Origin: Bolinopsis microptera
Lineage: Eukaryota > Ctenophora > Tentaculata > Lobata > Bolinopsidae
Length of the DNA: 64,000 nucleotides
Assembly: GCF_026151205.1 (NCBI RefSeq)
Contig: NC_087080.1
Span: 2,521,096 to 2,585,095, forward strand
Direction: 5' to 3'
Position numbers and translations under genes: made by a program. This document shows positions 34,515-45,700 of this stretch, piece after piece; the first letter of the stretch is position 1; each line of letters begins with the position of its first letter. The notes under the pieces were generated by a model. It ran no database searches. It had not been told where the DNA came from and worked only from the letters and a program-made list of their open reading frames with translations.

Positions 34515-36119
34515 ATGGATACATCTCAGGTAAATGCCGTGGTTGAGCTCATTCGTGACTCCCACAAGTTCGATTCATCTTTAGGTGTATATTATCATAA
34601 TATGCAGGATGCTTTGCCTCCTTTATCACATGCTTATTCTGACCCCCTGACCGTGTGCTCCTCTGTAGTACTGCGGTTAGAGTGTGGTTCTTATGTGTTC
34701 ATTTCTGATCTTAAGTCAGGTCCTAAGATACCCCACGTTAGATTGTTTTGTAGTTCCTTAGTTCAGCTCATGTTTCCTTTATCTGATAAGTTGCAACAGT
34801 TCTTTAAGCACTTTTTCCCCTGTAAGCACACTTTAGATGTATATGAATGTTCTGACCACTGCTCACTAGATAAGGATGGCTCTGTAGAGGCTCTCTTAAA
34901 TTTATATAGCTGCATAATAACTGATAGGTCTCTTAAGTTTAATCTCTTGGAGAGCCAGAAAGTATTAGATGGAATAGTTGCAAGTTTCCACACCTCCATA
35001 AGTTCTAAGATTTTAGTTAGATACTCTGACCAGTTGTTTCATTCTGTTGAGGAAGTTCGGGCAGACAAGTCGTACTCTGTTATGATTTGTTCTGCCGAAC
35101 AGGTACTCCAGAATAGGAAGGAACTAGGTGCCAAGTTAGATAATCAGTCACGTAAACATTCAGTCAAACCCTCTGTCGACTCAGACGAGGATTTCGAGCA
35201 AGCACCTAAGTTTAAGAGTAAGAAGTTGAAACGTTCAGATATAGATTTGCCTAAGTTTTCTGATTATGTAAAGATTGATCCATCTATTTCCAAACATAGT
35301 CTAGATTGTATTAAGGAACTGTCTTCCTCTCGTCCCTCATCCAAATCATCTGTACCACCCAACTCATCTGTACCACCCAACTCATCTGTACCACCCAACT
35401 CATCTGTACCACCCAACTCATCTGTACCACCCAACTCATCTGTACCACCCAACTCATCTGTACCACCCAAATCATCAGCTCAACCCAAATCATCAGCTCA
35501 ACCCAAATCATCAGCTCAACCCAAATCATCAGCTCAACCCAAATCTTCAGCTCAACCAAAATCATCAGCTCAACCCAAATCATCAGTTCAACCCAAATCA
35601 TCAACTCAACCCAAATCATCAGCTCAACCCAAATCATCTGTACCACCTAAATCATCAGTTCAACCCAAATCATCAGCCCAACCCAAGTCATCAGTTCTAC
35701 CCAAATCATCAGCTCAACCCAAATCATCAGTTCAACCCAAATCATCAGTTCAACCCAAATCATCAGTTCAACCCAAATCATCAGCTCAACCCAAATCATC
35801 AGTTCAACCCAAATCATCAGCTCAACCCAAATCTTCAGCTCAACCAAAATCATCAGCTCAACCCAAATCATCAGTTCAACCCAAATCATCAACTCAACCC
35901 AAATCATCAGCTCAACCCAAATCATCTGTACCACCTAAATCATCAGTTCAACCCAAATCATCAGCTCTGGATCAGAAATGGATCCTTCCCAGCCTACTAT
36001 CCTTACCCACAGCTTCACCTCTACCTTCCTCCAACCTTGCCTGGAAGTTCATCCTACTACTGTGCTTAGTTCTTTTAGATCTGCGTTTAAATTATTATAA
36101 CCGAGTTAAATTATTTTGA
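34515..36119 (+). CDS. Unrecognised protein with 34 hexapeptide repeats and a C-terminal hydrophobic segment
   Basis: An intact single-exon ORF of 534 residues, starting MDTSQVNAVVELIRDSHKF. Residues 1-230 look globular, with several Cys/His pairs (CKHTLDVYECSDHC near 102-115) but no motif I can assign. Residues about 230-270 are basic and acidic (KFKSKKLKRSD). From about 276 to 480 there are 34 units of SSxxPx: first SSVPPN, later SSAQPK/SSVQPK, each encoded by 18 bases. The C-terminus has a run WKFILLLCLVLLDL that could be a membrane anchor or signal. It has its own TATA box. It lies between inverted repeat arrays in the right arm of the palindrome. Candidates are a structural or Gag-like protein or an accessory cargo gene, and nothing in the sequence decides this. 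Confidence 0.7.
   Translation: MDTSQVNAVVELIRDSHKFDSSLGVYYHNMQDALPPLSHAYSDPLTVCSSVVLRLECGSYVFISDLKSGPKIPHVRLFCSSLVQLMFPLSDKLQQFFKHFFPCKHTLDVYECSDHCSLDKDGSVEALLNLYSCIITDRSLKFNLLESQKVLDGIVASFHTSISSKILVRYSDQLFHSVEEVRADKSYSVMICSAEQVLQNRKELGAKLDNQSRKHSVKPSVDSDEDFEQAPKFKSKKLKRSDIDLPKFSDYVKIDPSISKHSLDCIKELSSSRPSSKSSVPPNSSVPPNSSVPPNSSVPPNSSVPPNSSVPPNSSVPPKSSAQPKSSAQPKSSAQPKSSAQPKSSAQPKSSAQPKSSVQPKSSTQPKSSAQPKSSVPPKSSVQPKSSAQPKSSVLPKSSAQPKSSVQPKSSVQPKSSVQPKSSAQPKSSVQPKSSAQPKSSAQPKSSAQPKSSVQPKSSTQPKSSAQPKSSVPPKSSVQPKSSALDQKWILPSLLSLPTASPLPSSNLAWKFILLLCLVLLDLRLNYYNRVKLF
35338..35958 (+). repeat. 18-bp coding minisatellite (34 units)
   Basis: Unit types tcatctgtaccacccaac and tcagctcaacccaaatca are arranged with higher-order blocks. 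A stretch of about a dozen units recurs later in the same order, showing block duplication. The left arm has only five units. Confidence 0.9.
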
Positions 36120-36539
36120 AGGTATTGAAGTATTGAATGATATTATGATTGATGTTGTGCAAAACTATTACTACCGCTTTATTACTGCCAATTGCTGTTA
36201 CAATTTGTAGAAACTGATTTATACATTTATACATATGATATCAAAAAATCAAATCTCAAAAATAACAAAGTAACAATCTGCTCTCTTTAATTATTGAAAT
36301 CCATCCAAGTAAAAAGTTGTATTACCAGAGAGGTTAAATTTAAATTTCAAACAACCTTGTCTACAGCTTCTTGGAAGAAAATGGAACCGGATTCTAGTGG
36401 ACGTTCTGAAACTGGTAGGGCTACAAAACTAAGTTGGAACACATCTTGTTTGAATACTGTTGAACCAAATTCAACTCTCTGCAACAACACAAGCAGACAA
36501 AATTTCTCAAAATCCGTTTTATCTGCTCAACTGGTTCTA

Positions 36540-37500
36540 AATTCTTGAATCCAGCCAAGGGTATAATGGGTGTTCTGGGAGTGCTAGGGCCACAAAACTT
36601 TGTGGGAACACTATTAGGGTCAATACCAAACGATTCCTACCTGTTTTGGGGCCATCCGACGAGTTTTAGAAAAATGTTCATTTTTGTTCATTCCGTTCAT
36701 TCCATGACTCAGGGAGTCTTGGGCGACTATTTTGACGTCAAAATATTTAGTAAACACATCCCCCTACACCGTACAATCATCTCCAGCACTCTGCAGCCCC
36801 TTTAACAGACTGAAATGACCGTATCAATATCGGATACTCAGGAACCAGCTTTTTGATACGGAAATGGAATTAAGTCTCTAGTGGGCGTTCTGGGAGTGCT
36901 AGGGCCACCAAACTTTGTAGGAACACTATAAGGGTCAATACCAAACGATTCCGACCTGTTTTGGGGCAATCCGACGAGTTTTAGAAAAAATTTCATTTTT
37001 GTTCATTCCGTTCATTCCATGACTCAGGGAGTCTTGGGCGACTATTTTGACGTCAAAATAGTTAGTAAACACATCCCCCTACACCGTACAATCATCTCCA
37101 GCACTCTGCAGCCCCTTTAACAGACTGAAATGACCGTATCAATATCGGATACTCAGGAACCAGCTTTTTGATACGGAAATGGAATTAAGTCTCTAGTGGG
37201 CGTTCTGGGAGTGCTAGGGCCACCAAACTTTGTAGGAACACTATAAGGGTCAATACCAAACGATTCCGACCTGTTTCGGGGCAATCCGACGAGTTTTAGA
37301 AAAAAATTCATTTTTGTTCATTCCGTTCATTCCATGACTCAGGGAGCCTCTGGGCGACTATTTTGACGTCAAAATAGTTAGTAAACACATCCCCCTACAC
37401 CGTACAACCATTTCCAGCACTCTGAAACTACTTTAAAAGACTGAAATGACCGTATCAAAATGCCTCAAAAACCGTATCATCTGGTTCCACAATCTCGGAT
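36540..37500. repeat. Outer repeat array, right arm (three units of about 315 bp)
   Basis: gggagtgctagggccac recurs at about 36577, 36892 and 37207. Every unit carries gttcattccgttcattcc and a TGACGTCA palindrome. It mirrors the two-unit array of the left arm. Confidence 0.85.
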
Positions 37501-37692
37501 TCATCTTCTGGACTTCAGATGTAACACGCCAAAACCAAAGTATTAAAGCTCTTTGGCAAGCATCGAGTACGATAAGACGCGCAATTGTGCTTGAAGTGAC
37601 GACGCGCACGAGCGATAAGGAGCTACTTATCGCTCGATCGACCGAGCCATAAGTCTTATCGCTCGTGCGCGCCACCCGACTACCATGAGCCT

Positions 37693-38056
37693 AAAGTAAT
37701 ATGTATAATGTACTGCAGATTTAAATTTAAGCTGGGCCTCTGACATCGGCGATACTAATTCACTCGCCAGTGATTCAAGGAAAAACACACGAAGCTAGCT
37801 AACCTGACCAGTTGCCTTTTCTTGTATCTTTTAAATGTTAGAGGCTAGAGCACCAAGGTAAATGTCAGAAATATTCTATCGGGCATTCCATATTTGGCAT
37901 CTATCCAACGACGAAAACGGCTTAGCGAAACTGCACACAGCACACGTGCGTACTGCTTCAACCATGACAACGTGAATTTTGAGCCTTTGTTTGCACGCAA
38001 ACGGTCAGTGCTACTCAAATCATCTCTCTTTTGTGAAGATAAACAACACTACTGAA
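37693..38056. other. Right flank of the palindrome
   Basis: Nothing recognisable apart from a CACGTG at about 37943 and the probable 5' UTR of the next frame. Confidence 0.35.
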
Positions 38057-38443
38057 ATGGAACCAAGCACAATCTTGATTCTCATCGCCATCGTCCTCCT
38101 CGGCATAGCCATTATGGGAGGAGGAACTATGGTATTTTGCTGCCACGGATTCGAGCGAGGACTTCCCTTCATCTCAGTCCGTGAACTATATGAAGAACTT
38201 GCAGATTTAGACAGGCGAACCAGTGAACGGTACAGGGATTTCGCCCTCCTTGTTAACAACGTGGCTGCTGGGCTACAGAAAGAAGCAGCAGGTCTCCCTA
38301 GCAAGCTTCTGGTGAAAGACATGTCAACCATCATTGACATAGAAGAAGGAAAAGGAACAGTTGGGTGTCAGAGTACTCCAACTCATCAAGCAATGGTCGC
38401 ACCTGCCCCAGCTGAGGTGATCATCTCTATCCCTGAAGAATAG
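38057..38443 (+). CDS. Small single-pass membrane protein, family unknown
   Basis: A 128-residue frame from ATG 38057 (context ctgaaATGg) to TAG. Residues 5-27 form a strong hydrophobic segment (ILILIAIVLLGIAIMGGG), followed at once by FCCHGF, a likely membrane-edge palmitoylation site. The rest is a charged helical region (ELYEELADLDRR) and a Pro/Ala tail. The layout suggests a type III or signal-anchor protein with a cytosolic C-terminus. A purine run (gtggggggagca, about 38571) beyond the stop resembles a retroelement polypurine tract, so an LTR-element accessory ORF is an alternative. No flanking LTR was found. Confidence 0.4.
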   Translation: MEPSTILILIAIVLLGIAIMGGGTMVFCCHGFERGLPFISVRELYEELADLDRRTSERYRDFALLVNNVAAGLQKEAAGLPSKLLVKDMSTIIDIEEGKGTVGCQSTPTHQAMVAPAPAEVIISIPEE

Positions 38444-39754
38444 GAATTACATTTCTACAACTTCGGCTACCACTATGAAGAGACATTTTATTAACCATCT
38501 CTCGGATTTTAAAGACCATTTTTACGATTTTAAAGGCCCAAGCAACACGTAGTGCTTGCGGTCTCAGTGGGGGGAGCAAAATAGTTTTGAACTATATGCT
38601 CTTCGTGCCAGCCTTGCAGTTCTGTTAAACCCTGCCTAGTGCCTAGTAACAATGCAAGGTGTAACAGAACTGGAGGTCCCACTGCCGCGGATCTTACCCG
38701 GCTGATGATCCTGGAGTGCGGTCAACTCCATCCCCGGCCCTACCCAGACATTAAATAGAGCGTTTTTATTACCCAGTCCATCCCGATTACACCCAACCTT
38801 CCCCAGAATGGCATTTTGTACTTTTCTGGTTACTATTCTGACCGGCGATTTCAATCCATTATCCAAACTCCAAAGAGGTTAATTAATTTGAGTGTTTACT
38901 GAAATAACGGACGTTGTCAGATTTCAGAATTTGATATGTACACAGCTAAGCCCTAAGGTTGGATTAACATCGCCTTTTCAGTTGCAACAAATGGTCCCAC
39001 GAATCACTTCCGATACACGAACATCCACGTTACGCTACTGTTTTCATTTGCAAATTTGAAATATACAACTAGGCGAATCTGATTTAACCTCAGGGACAGA
39101 AACTCTTAAATTGCAATTATTTGCGATTTACAAATTAAAAAGGCAGTTTATACGAATCGAATGGCAATTTTACGGGAATAAATTACAATAACAAGTAAAT
39201 CAACAAATTGCTCGTACTACTATACACCACGCCAAGGAAGAAAAACAACACTTTAAAGACTAAATTGTAAAACAAGATTACACAAACTCGCTAAGAAAGT
39301 TCACGGCTAATCTTTCATTAATTAACAACTAAATCAAGGACCGTATTTACAATTACAAATGTTAATGTTTGGCTTGTTTATCACAACTTTGTACATGTCT
39401 GTGTCATCGTCTCTTAAAGTATTAACGACTCGTTTCAATATTCATATCATAAATTCCTGTTAAAATGTTGCATAAAGTCCAGCTTAATATGCGATGAATG
39501 GCCAGAAAATTTAGTTACCGGCAGAATTTTGTATTTCAAAAGTTAATATTATATCAGCAGCACAAGGTATGCCCTAATCTAAATACAACATTGTATAAAG
39601 TCATTATTCCACAATCTGTTCAATAAATTCAGTAGAAAACAAGACAAAGTAATATGTAGTAACAACACTAGAAATAGAATATCGGCGACTTATTCTAGTA
39701 AATACTCTTGAAATGATTTAAAAGAGAGGAATTATATGCGGTTCTGTAGTTATC
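38444..39754. other. Intergenic interval
   Basis: No gene was accepted. A minus frame at 38636-38866 and a short inverted repeat (cagttctgtta / taacagaactg near 38620-38670) were seen without further support. Confidence 0.35.
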
Positions 39755-42700
39755 TCAAAACTGTTCGTATTCGTCGACACCGGGGTTGTTGGCTGCAGTT
39801 CTCGGTTTCTTCTTCTTTGTTTTCTTTTTTCTGGGCTTCTCCCGAGTAGTCGTGGTCACTTCACCGCCTGTAAAATATAACGTCATAAGTTCATAACAAT
39901 AACATGCCTCGTAGCTTGTGAAATTTGAGCGAGCAGTTCAGATTAAAACAGGTTTTGTTTCAGGCAATATCCCTCTTCTTTTTAATGGCCAATACCTATT
40001 TCATGCAAGGACGCTTTTCAGCGAATGGTGGACCATTCATTATTCAAATTGAAAGTGTAAAAATATCAGTTCTGTCGAACCTCCAAAGAAGTCGTCCAAT
40101 TCATCACGCTCTTTCTTTTCTCTGATCTCGTCTGCAGTTTTCTCCTCCAATTCGTCTTGTCTCTTCTTTTCTCTGATCTCTTCTGTTGGTTTCTCTCGCT
40201 TCTTTTTCTTCCCCTTTTTGGGGGCAGGAGTTGGAGTAGGAGCTGGAGTTTCAACAGGTACAAGAGAAATTGGCTCTACGTGGGTAAGCTGCAGGGGGAA
40301 GGCTGGTTAGAAGATTTATTTAAACTCTAACTATCATAACGATAAGCTTTCTTTCAAGACTAAAATTACACATATGTGGCGATCATCATTAAATAAATCT
40401 TTAACCTTTAAATGTGTCCCCCGTATTACCTTGAGAGAGCCGGTAGAATTGAGTCTCTTGGGGGGAGCTGGATGTGAGACTTCTGGTTCCTCGTACGTAC
40501 TCATCACTTGAACCGACTCTTCTGGGGTGTGGGACTCTGTAGCTGGTGGGGCCTGCTGGGTGTCGGATTGTGAAGGTAGCGCCCGGTGGGTTACGAAATA
40601 ACTGTGTATATTTGAACCTACAATCATGGGCAGTTGAAATATGTTGACATGAAGTAACTACACCGGAGTTATTATATTGAAAGACACTATATTACAAAAG
40701 AACCTTACTAAAGAAGATTGGGACCGATTATTATATTACAGTTTATACAGTAGTAATACACATTACACATGCACCCTCAGTAATCTATCTGCTAATCCTA
40801 TAAATGTACTAGATTTGTAGCGTTACAATTAGTTTATATTAGGACGCAATGACTACCGGACCACGATGTATGGGGACTTGCCACCCCATGGCAACATTAA
40901 AATATATCGACTCTGTTATATCATGCACGAGAGACGTTATGGGACTGTGCAACCTTAAAGGCCGACAAATGGCCGACAGTTAGATATGCCCAAATATTGC
41001 AGCCTTATTGCTTCTGGTCCTTTAAGAGCTGATAAAGTTGACTGATTCACTAACCTCATCATCCTCATCACTACTAGTCAACTGAATGTCGAGCAATGAC
41101 TTCTTAGGAGGGACTTTCTTTTTAGGGACTACTTCCACCTTTGGACTTTGCCCTCGCTTTGGACTAGAGCGCTTCTTTGTCTTTGGAGACTGAGTAAGTC
41201 AAAGATGATTAGATCAAATTTCAAACAACAAAAGATTATTGATCAGTATCTCAATATACATCAGTATCTCAATATACATTATACATTAATATACTTACAT
41301 TTTAATATATTATACATTTTCATTACTGATTTCCATTATGCCGACGGATTAAATTAAATTATAAATTGAGGTGACCAAAAACATTATAATCGGTCAACTC
41401 GAACCCTTCTGCAATTCAACAAACTGAAAATCTAACATCATACCTTCTTCGGTGGTGCCACAGCTATAGGCGGTGCAAACGAGATCCTCTCGAGAACATC
41501 TAGATCAATCTGAGGGGCTGGAACCGGAGTAACAGTCTCTGGAGGAGGAGGAGGAGGAGCTATTGTCTCCGACAAAGTCAGATCCTCTAGCGATGTGATT
41601 GAGTTGGTTTCCTCTTGCGGCGTCACCTCCACTTCCACGTCATTGATAACTACGATATCAGGAGTGATAATTTCACATGGTTCACTGATGACCTCATCGC
41701 TGGTGGCGTCATTTGAAGAGTCTTCATCCCCGATGGAGATAGGTTTAAAATGGCGCGGAACTGATGTGGGGTCTATGGGTTGTAATGGGGAAGGCCCCAT
41801 GTCGATTACTGAGGCACTGGGTTCTGTTACTGCCACCTGAAACACAAAGCAAGTTAAATACTTTCAAAATCTTTCTACATGTCAAATCTTCAGATGGTAG
41901 TCCAACACTGAATAAATTTGGGTTAACTTTGTTGAGCGATTCGGGATGAGCCCTATGTCAACTTTACACAGGGCTCATTCCAAATCGCTCAACTTGAAAG
42001 AACACACTTTCAATATATCCCTGTTTAGCCCCTGACCAACAATGGCCGACATCCATAGATGCAACACTTTTTAAATCCCTAATTACACTTTAAGCGTCTA
42101 GCCCTGATGAGGAATGTAACATTGTACATTCTGTAGGCGGAGCTAGAGGGAGAGAGACCGTATAGTAGGTATTTGTATAGAAGCTGGATAACTACGATTA
42201 ACATTTAACACCCATAAGTATTACAGAATGCACGCCCCGCAATGTTATGCGTACTTGTATTACCGTTGGTTGCTGTTAATATAATATTATGTGTTACTTT
42301 ATTAATAAAGGGTTAGGTTCACACTACCACGAGGTGATTGTCGCACAGTGGTAGAGCCCAGTTCTTCATGAACTGATCAAAACTAACAGAGTTATGCAGA
42401 ACTCTGATTTTATCTAGGATGAACTCGAGACATGAACGAGGGTATAAATGTGGGTGGCAGTGAGTTCATCTATGAGAACAATTGACGTGCAAGGCTTGAC
42501 ATAGCATGAGATACGCTCTGGTCATGCAATCTAGAAAAATCTAAAATAAATATTTTGTCATGATATTTTGTGGCAATATTACAAATCAAAGCAACACAGC
42601 ACCATCGCGTCGACAGGTCATTTGGAATGCTGACAATTGACTTACGTTGCTGTTCTTGGTTTCACTTTCGGGCTCGACCGGTAATTCTTCGTCGGCCCTG

Positions 42701-45700
42701 AAATAATGATTGTTCTCAGTCTTATTTGTTTTGATGGCGGGGTGGCATTTCTCATACTTTTATAGTCAGCTATTACCAAATTTCAATTTCTACATTTAAC
42801 TCTTATTCAAGGTTTGAACTAAAGGTTTGAACTAAATGCTTTTTTGTGGTGTAGAGTATTTGCTTGATTCAGAACCACTCATATTACTATTATCATGTAC
42901 ATGCAACTGTCAATATAAACAAAGACAACTGGAATTTGTACATACATTACATCGATGGGTTTATATCCATCGTCATACGATTCCTCATCCGAACTCTTCG
43001 GAGGTTTCCGTGACTTCTTCAGGGTCTTGGAGGGTTCTGGTTCTGGTACAGGTTCTGGTTCTGAATCAGATGGGACTTTGTACACAACGACCATATCATC
43101 CTCGTCAGGTGATTCCTGGTCCATAGTGACCTGTGGATTCCCGGACGGCTCATCATCACTGCAAATCATTTAAAGTTTAACTATTATTCATTATTCATGA
43201 CATCATTTTTCAGTCTCAATTTTATTGTAATTTTTAGAAAATTAAGATGGTTTCAAAATCTATAAATTCATAAAATATGGTTTACTTAAACTATGACAGC
43301 ACGATCGATTACCTGTCTGATATATGCACATCATTTATTTTAGCACGTTGAGGTTTAGGACTGGGTTTAGGGCTAGGGTTGTTGCTCTCGGCCAAGAAGT
43401 TTGTGTCTAGCTTTCCCTCTGGTACGAAGTTTTCTATTCGTTGCTTGCCCACCCCGACTGTAATAATATAAGCATATGATGTTTAATTAATTAATTAATT
43501 AATCAGAATGAAGTACTAAAGTGCAGCCCTGTGAAAAGCATAATCTTCATCTGATCCATAATCACCCATACTTTTAGTTTAGACCTGTAACAGATCAGCA
43601 GTGTTTCTAAAAGTTGAAATAATAATGAAGAACAATCTTACCGTCCGTCGGGTTAAGTTTAGCTGGAAGTGGAGTGTTCTGCAACACTTTCTGACTAAGT
43701 CTACTTCTAAGGGACATGGCGGTGCCATCCTGTAGTTCCGACACATCTGTTCCTAAACACAAGGAAATATCGTAGAGTTTAGAATATATGCTTAGACGCT
43801 AAATAGTGTCACCTAAATGTTGGCTATTGATGATGTTCACAGGCACGGTTATTTCACAAACATAAGTCACATGATTTGATCAAAGGGAGATGCTCAAGCA
43901 GCAGAGTTGTAAAAACGAAAATAATGGATAAGATGCAGTGTATCAGGTTGAGCCTTGATAAACTTAAGACATTATACCTGTACCAGTTTGGAGCGGTGAA
44001 TAAGTGCATTTCCAAAAACAAAAACACAATTTTGCATCTCAAGTCACTAAATAATAATACCAGAGCAAAAGCGCTGTTAACCAAAAATTTATGTGAGTAA
44101 GTAAAAGTTCGGCCGAACCTTCAGATGAGGGAATAGAGTCAGCAGTTTCGTTAGCTCCAGCGGACACAGTGCACGGACCTGACAACGAACACAACTTACA
44201 CTCAACTAGCAGTAGCTTGGCTAGGGGGCGAGGGACACAGGGGGAGGGGGGGGTGGTTTGAGGGGGGCAGCACAGCCGTGAATTTCAAGCTTTTAGTGTA
44301 ATTATTTGATTGCAATTTCGAGCATTTAGTATTAATTATTTGATCACAATTTCGAAATTGAAGTATAATTCTACTGCAAAATGCACTTTCAAACTTTTAG
44401 CGGCTAGCTTTTCGTGCTATCTAGGTTTGTAGACTGGCCCTTCTTTTTAAAATCGCGGCTTAATTTCACCTGTCTTAAACCATTCATAGTGATGGCTTGG
44501 ATAATTTTCGAATTTCTTGACGTCTCTTTTTGTTCAATTTCATCACAACTGGCAATGCATTAATAGTTGTGTTGTTGTAATCGGGCTGAGTTTAAAACAT
44601 TGTGCTATTTTAGAGGCGCAGTGCTTAAAGTTGCATAATTTCTTATGAAAATGCTCTAAAAATTTAGCCTCGACTTTAACAAAATGCTAAGTTTAGGGAA
44701 TTGATTTTATTATAATTTTGCATAATGATATGAATTGGGGGAGTAATTAAAAGAAATCTTGCTACGGGTACTTCATACAAAAACCAATTTATACAGACAA
44801 GACGAAATAATCTTGTTTCTCGGAATATGTATACAGCTAACGTCCAAACATTTGGATTAGCGCGGCATAAAATGGTCGGTAATTTGAAATTAAATATCCT
44901 AAATTCCCTAAATACCTGTACTGGGGAGTCCTTTTCGTTTCCGCTCTAGGTACTCTTTAAATCTGTAAGCAAACTTATATTTATAATCTTAAACTTATAT
45001 TTATAATGTTGTGTGGATATTTCTTGAGAAAGTTTGGTAAAGATCGAGGTTAAATTATATTAATGAATGAAACGTGTCACTTTTAAGCACGTAAGAGGAA
45101 ATATGCCAGACAGAAGCTGAGATGATTAATCAAGTTTTCTTATATGGACATTTCACGTTCTTTTCATAGTGTTTCGCCCATAACTTGTCATGTACGGGGC
45201 GCCGCTTATATTGCTACTATTAGTACCGGTGCGGGGTGCCCTTTAGAAGAATCTAGACGTTCCACTGTAAATTAATTTAGTTTGTTCATTACCAGGTCAC
45301 AGTATAGTACTACACGTACATTGCAGAGTAGTTTTATTTGAGGGACTGCGAGGCTGTGAATACATTTAAAACTTTCAGTACTACAAAATGACAACTGATT
45401 TTAGTTAGTGGATGTGTAAGGTGACGTGAGGGTATCCATTACCATCGACTGTCTTCTTTGTATAGTTTCTCTTGTAAAGCTTTATTGTGGGTGACTGCGT
45501 CTTGCGTCGTAATAACCGCGTGGTGTAATAATATTGACTGCAAACCTTGCAAAACTAAGATTATCTGTATTGGTAAAGTTATGTTGTTATTGAAAGGTAT
45601 CCATTTGGCAACATGGTTGTTCAATAGTCATTTACCAACATTCTTACTCTTGGTAGTCGTTAAATCCCTTTGCATATTCACACATTCCACAAGCTCTAGA

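Larger units (their letters stand above)
28394..37692. mobile_element. Giant imperfect palindrome / foldback-like element, about 9.3 kb
   Basis: The left arm (28394-32534) and right arm (32661-37692) are inverted copies around a 126-base AT-rich spacer. The outer ends read aggctcatggtagtcggg and its complement. Sampled stretches of the arms differ at roughly one base in 100, while the innermost part of each arm is clearly more diverged. The arms differ mainly by three events: 29 extra 18-base repeat units in the right gene, a 59-base loss in the left gene, and one extra subterminal repeat of about 315 bases on the right. Each arm is itself organised as outer repeat array, gene, promoter and inner repeat array in opposite orientation. 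No transposase, integrase or clear target duplication was seen, so the transposition class is unknown. Long arms built of tandem repeats recall foldback elements. Confidence 0.75.

Noticed and set aside
35311-35934. Long minus-strand frames of MIWVEL-type repeats
   Set aside because: Antisense reading of the 18-bp coding minisatellite; the plus frame has the start, promoter and unique ends.
28394-37692. The palindrome as an LTR retrotransposon
   Set aside because: The repeats are inverted, not direct, and no reverse transcriptase, integrase or protease sequence is present.
28394-37692. The palindrome as a Polinton/Maverick
   Set aside because: Too short, with no polymerase B, integrase, ATPase or capsid-like frame visible.
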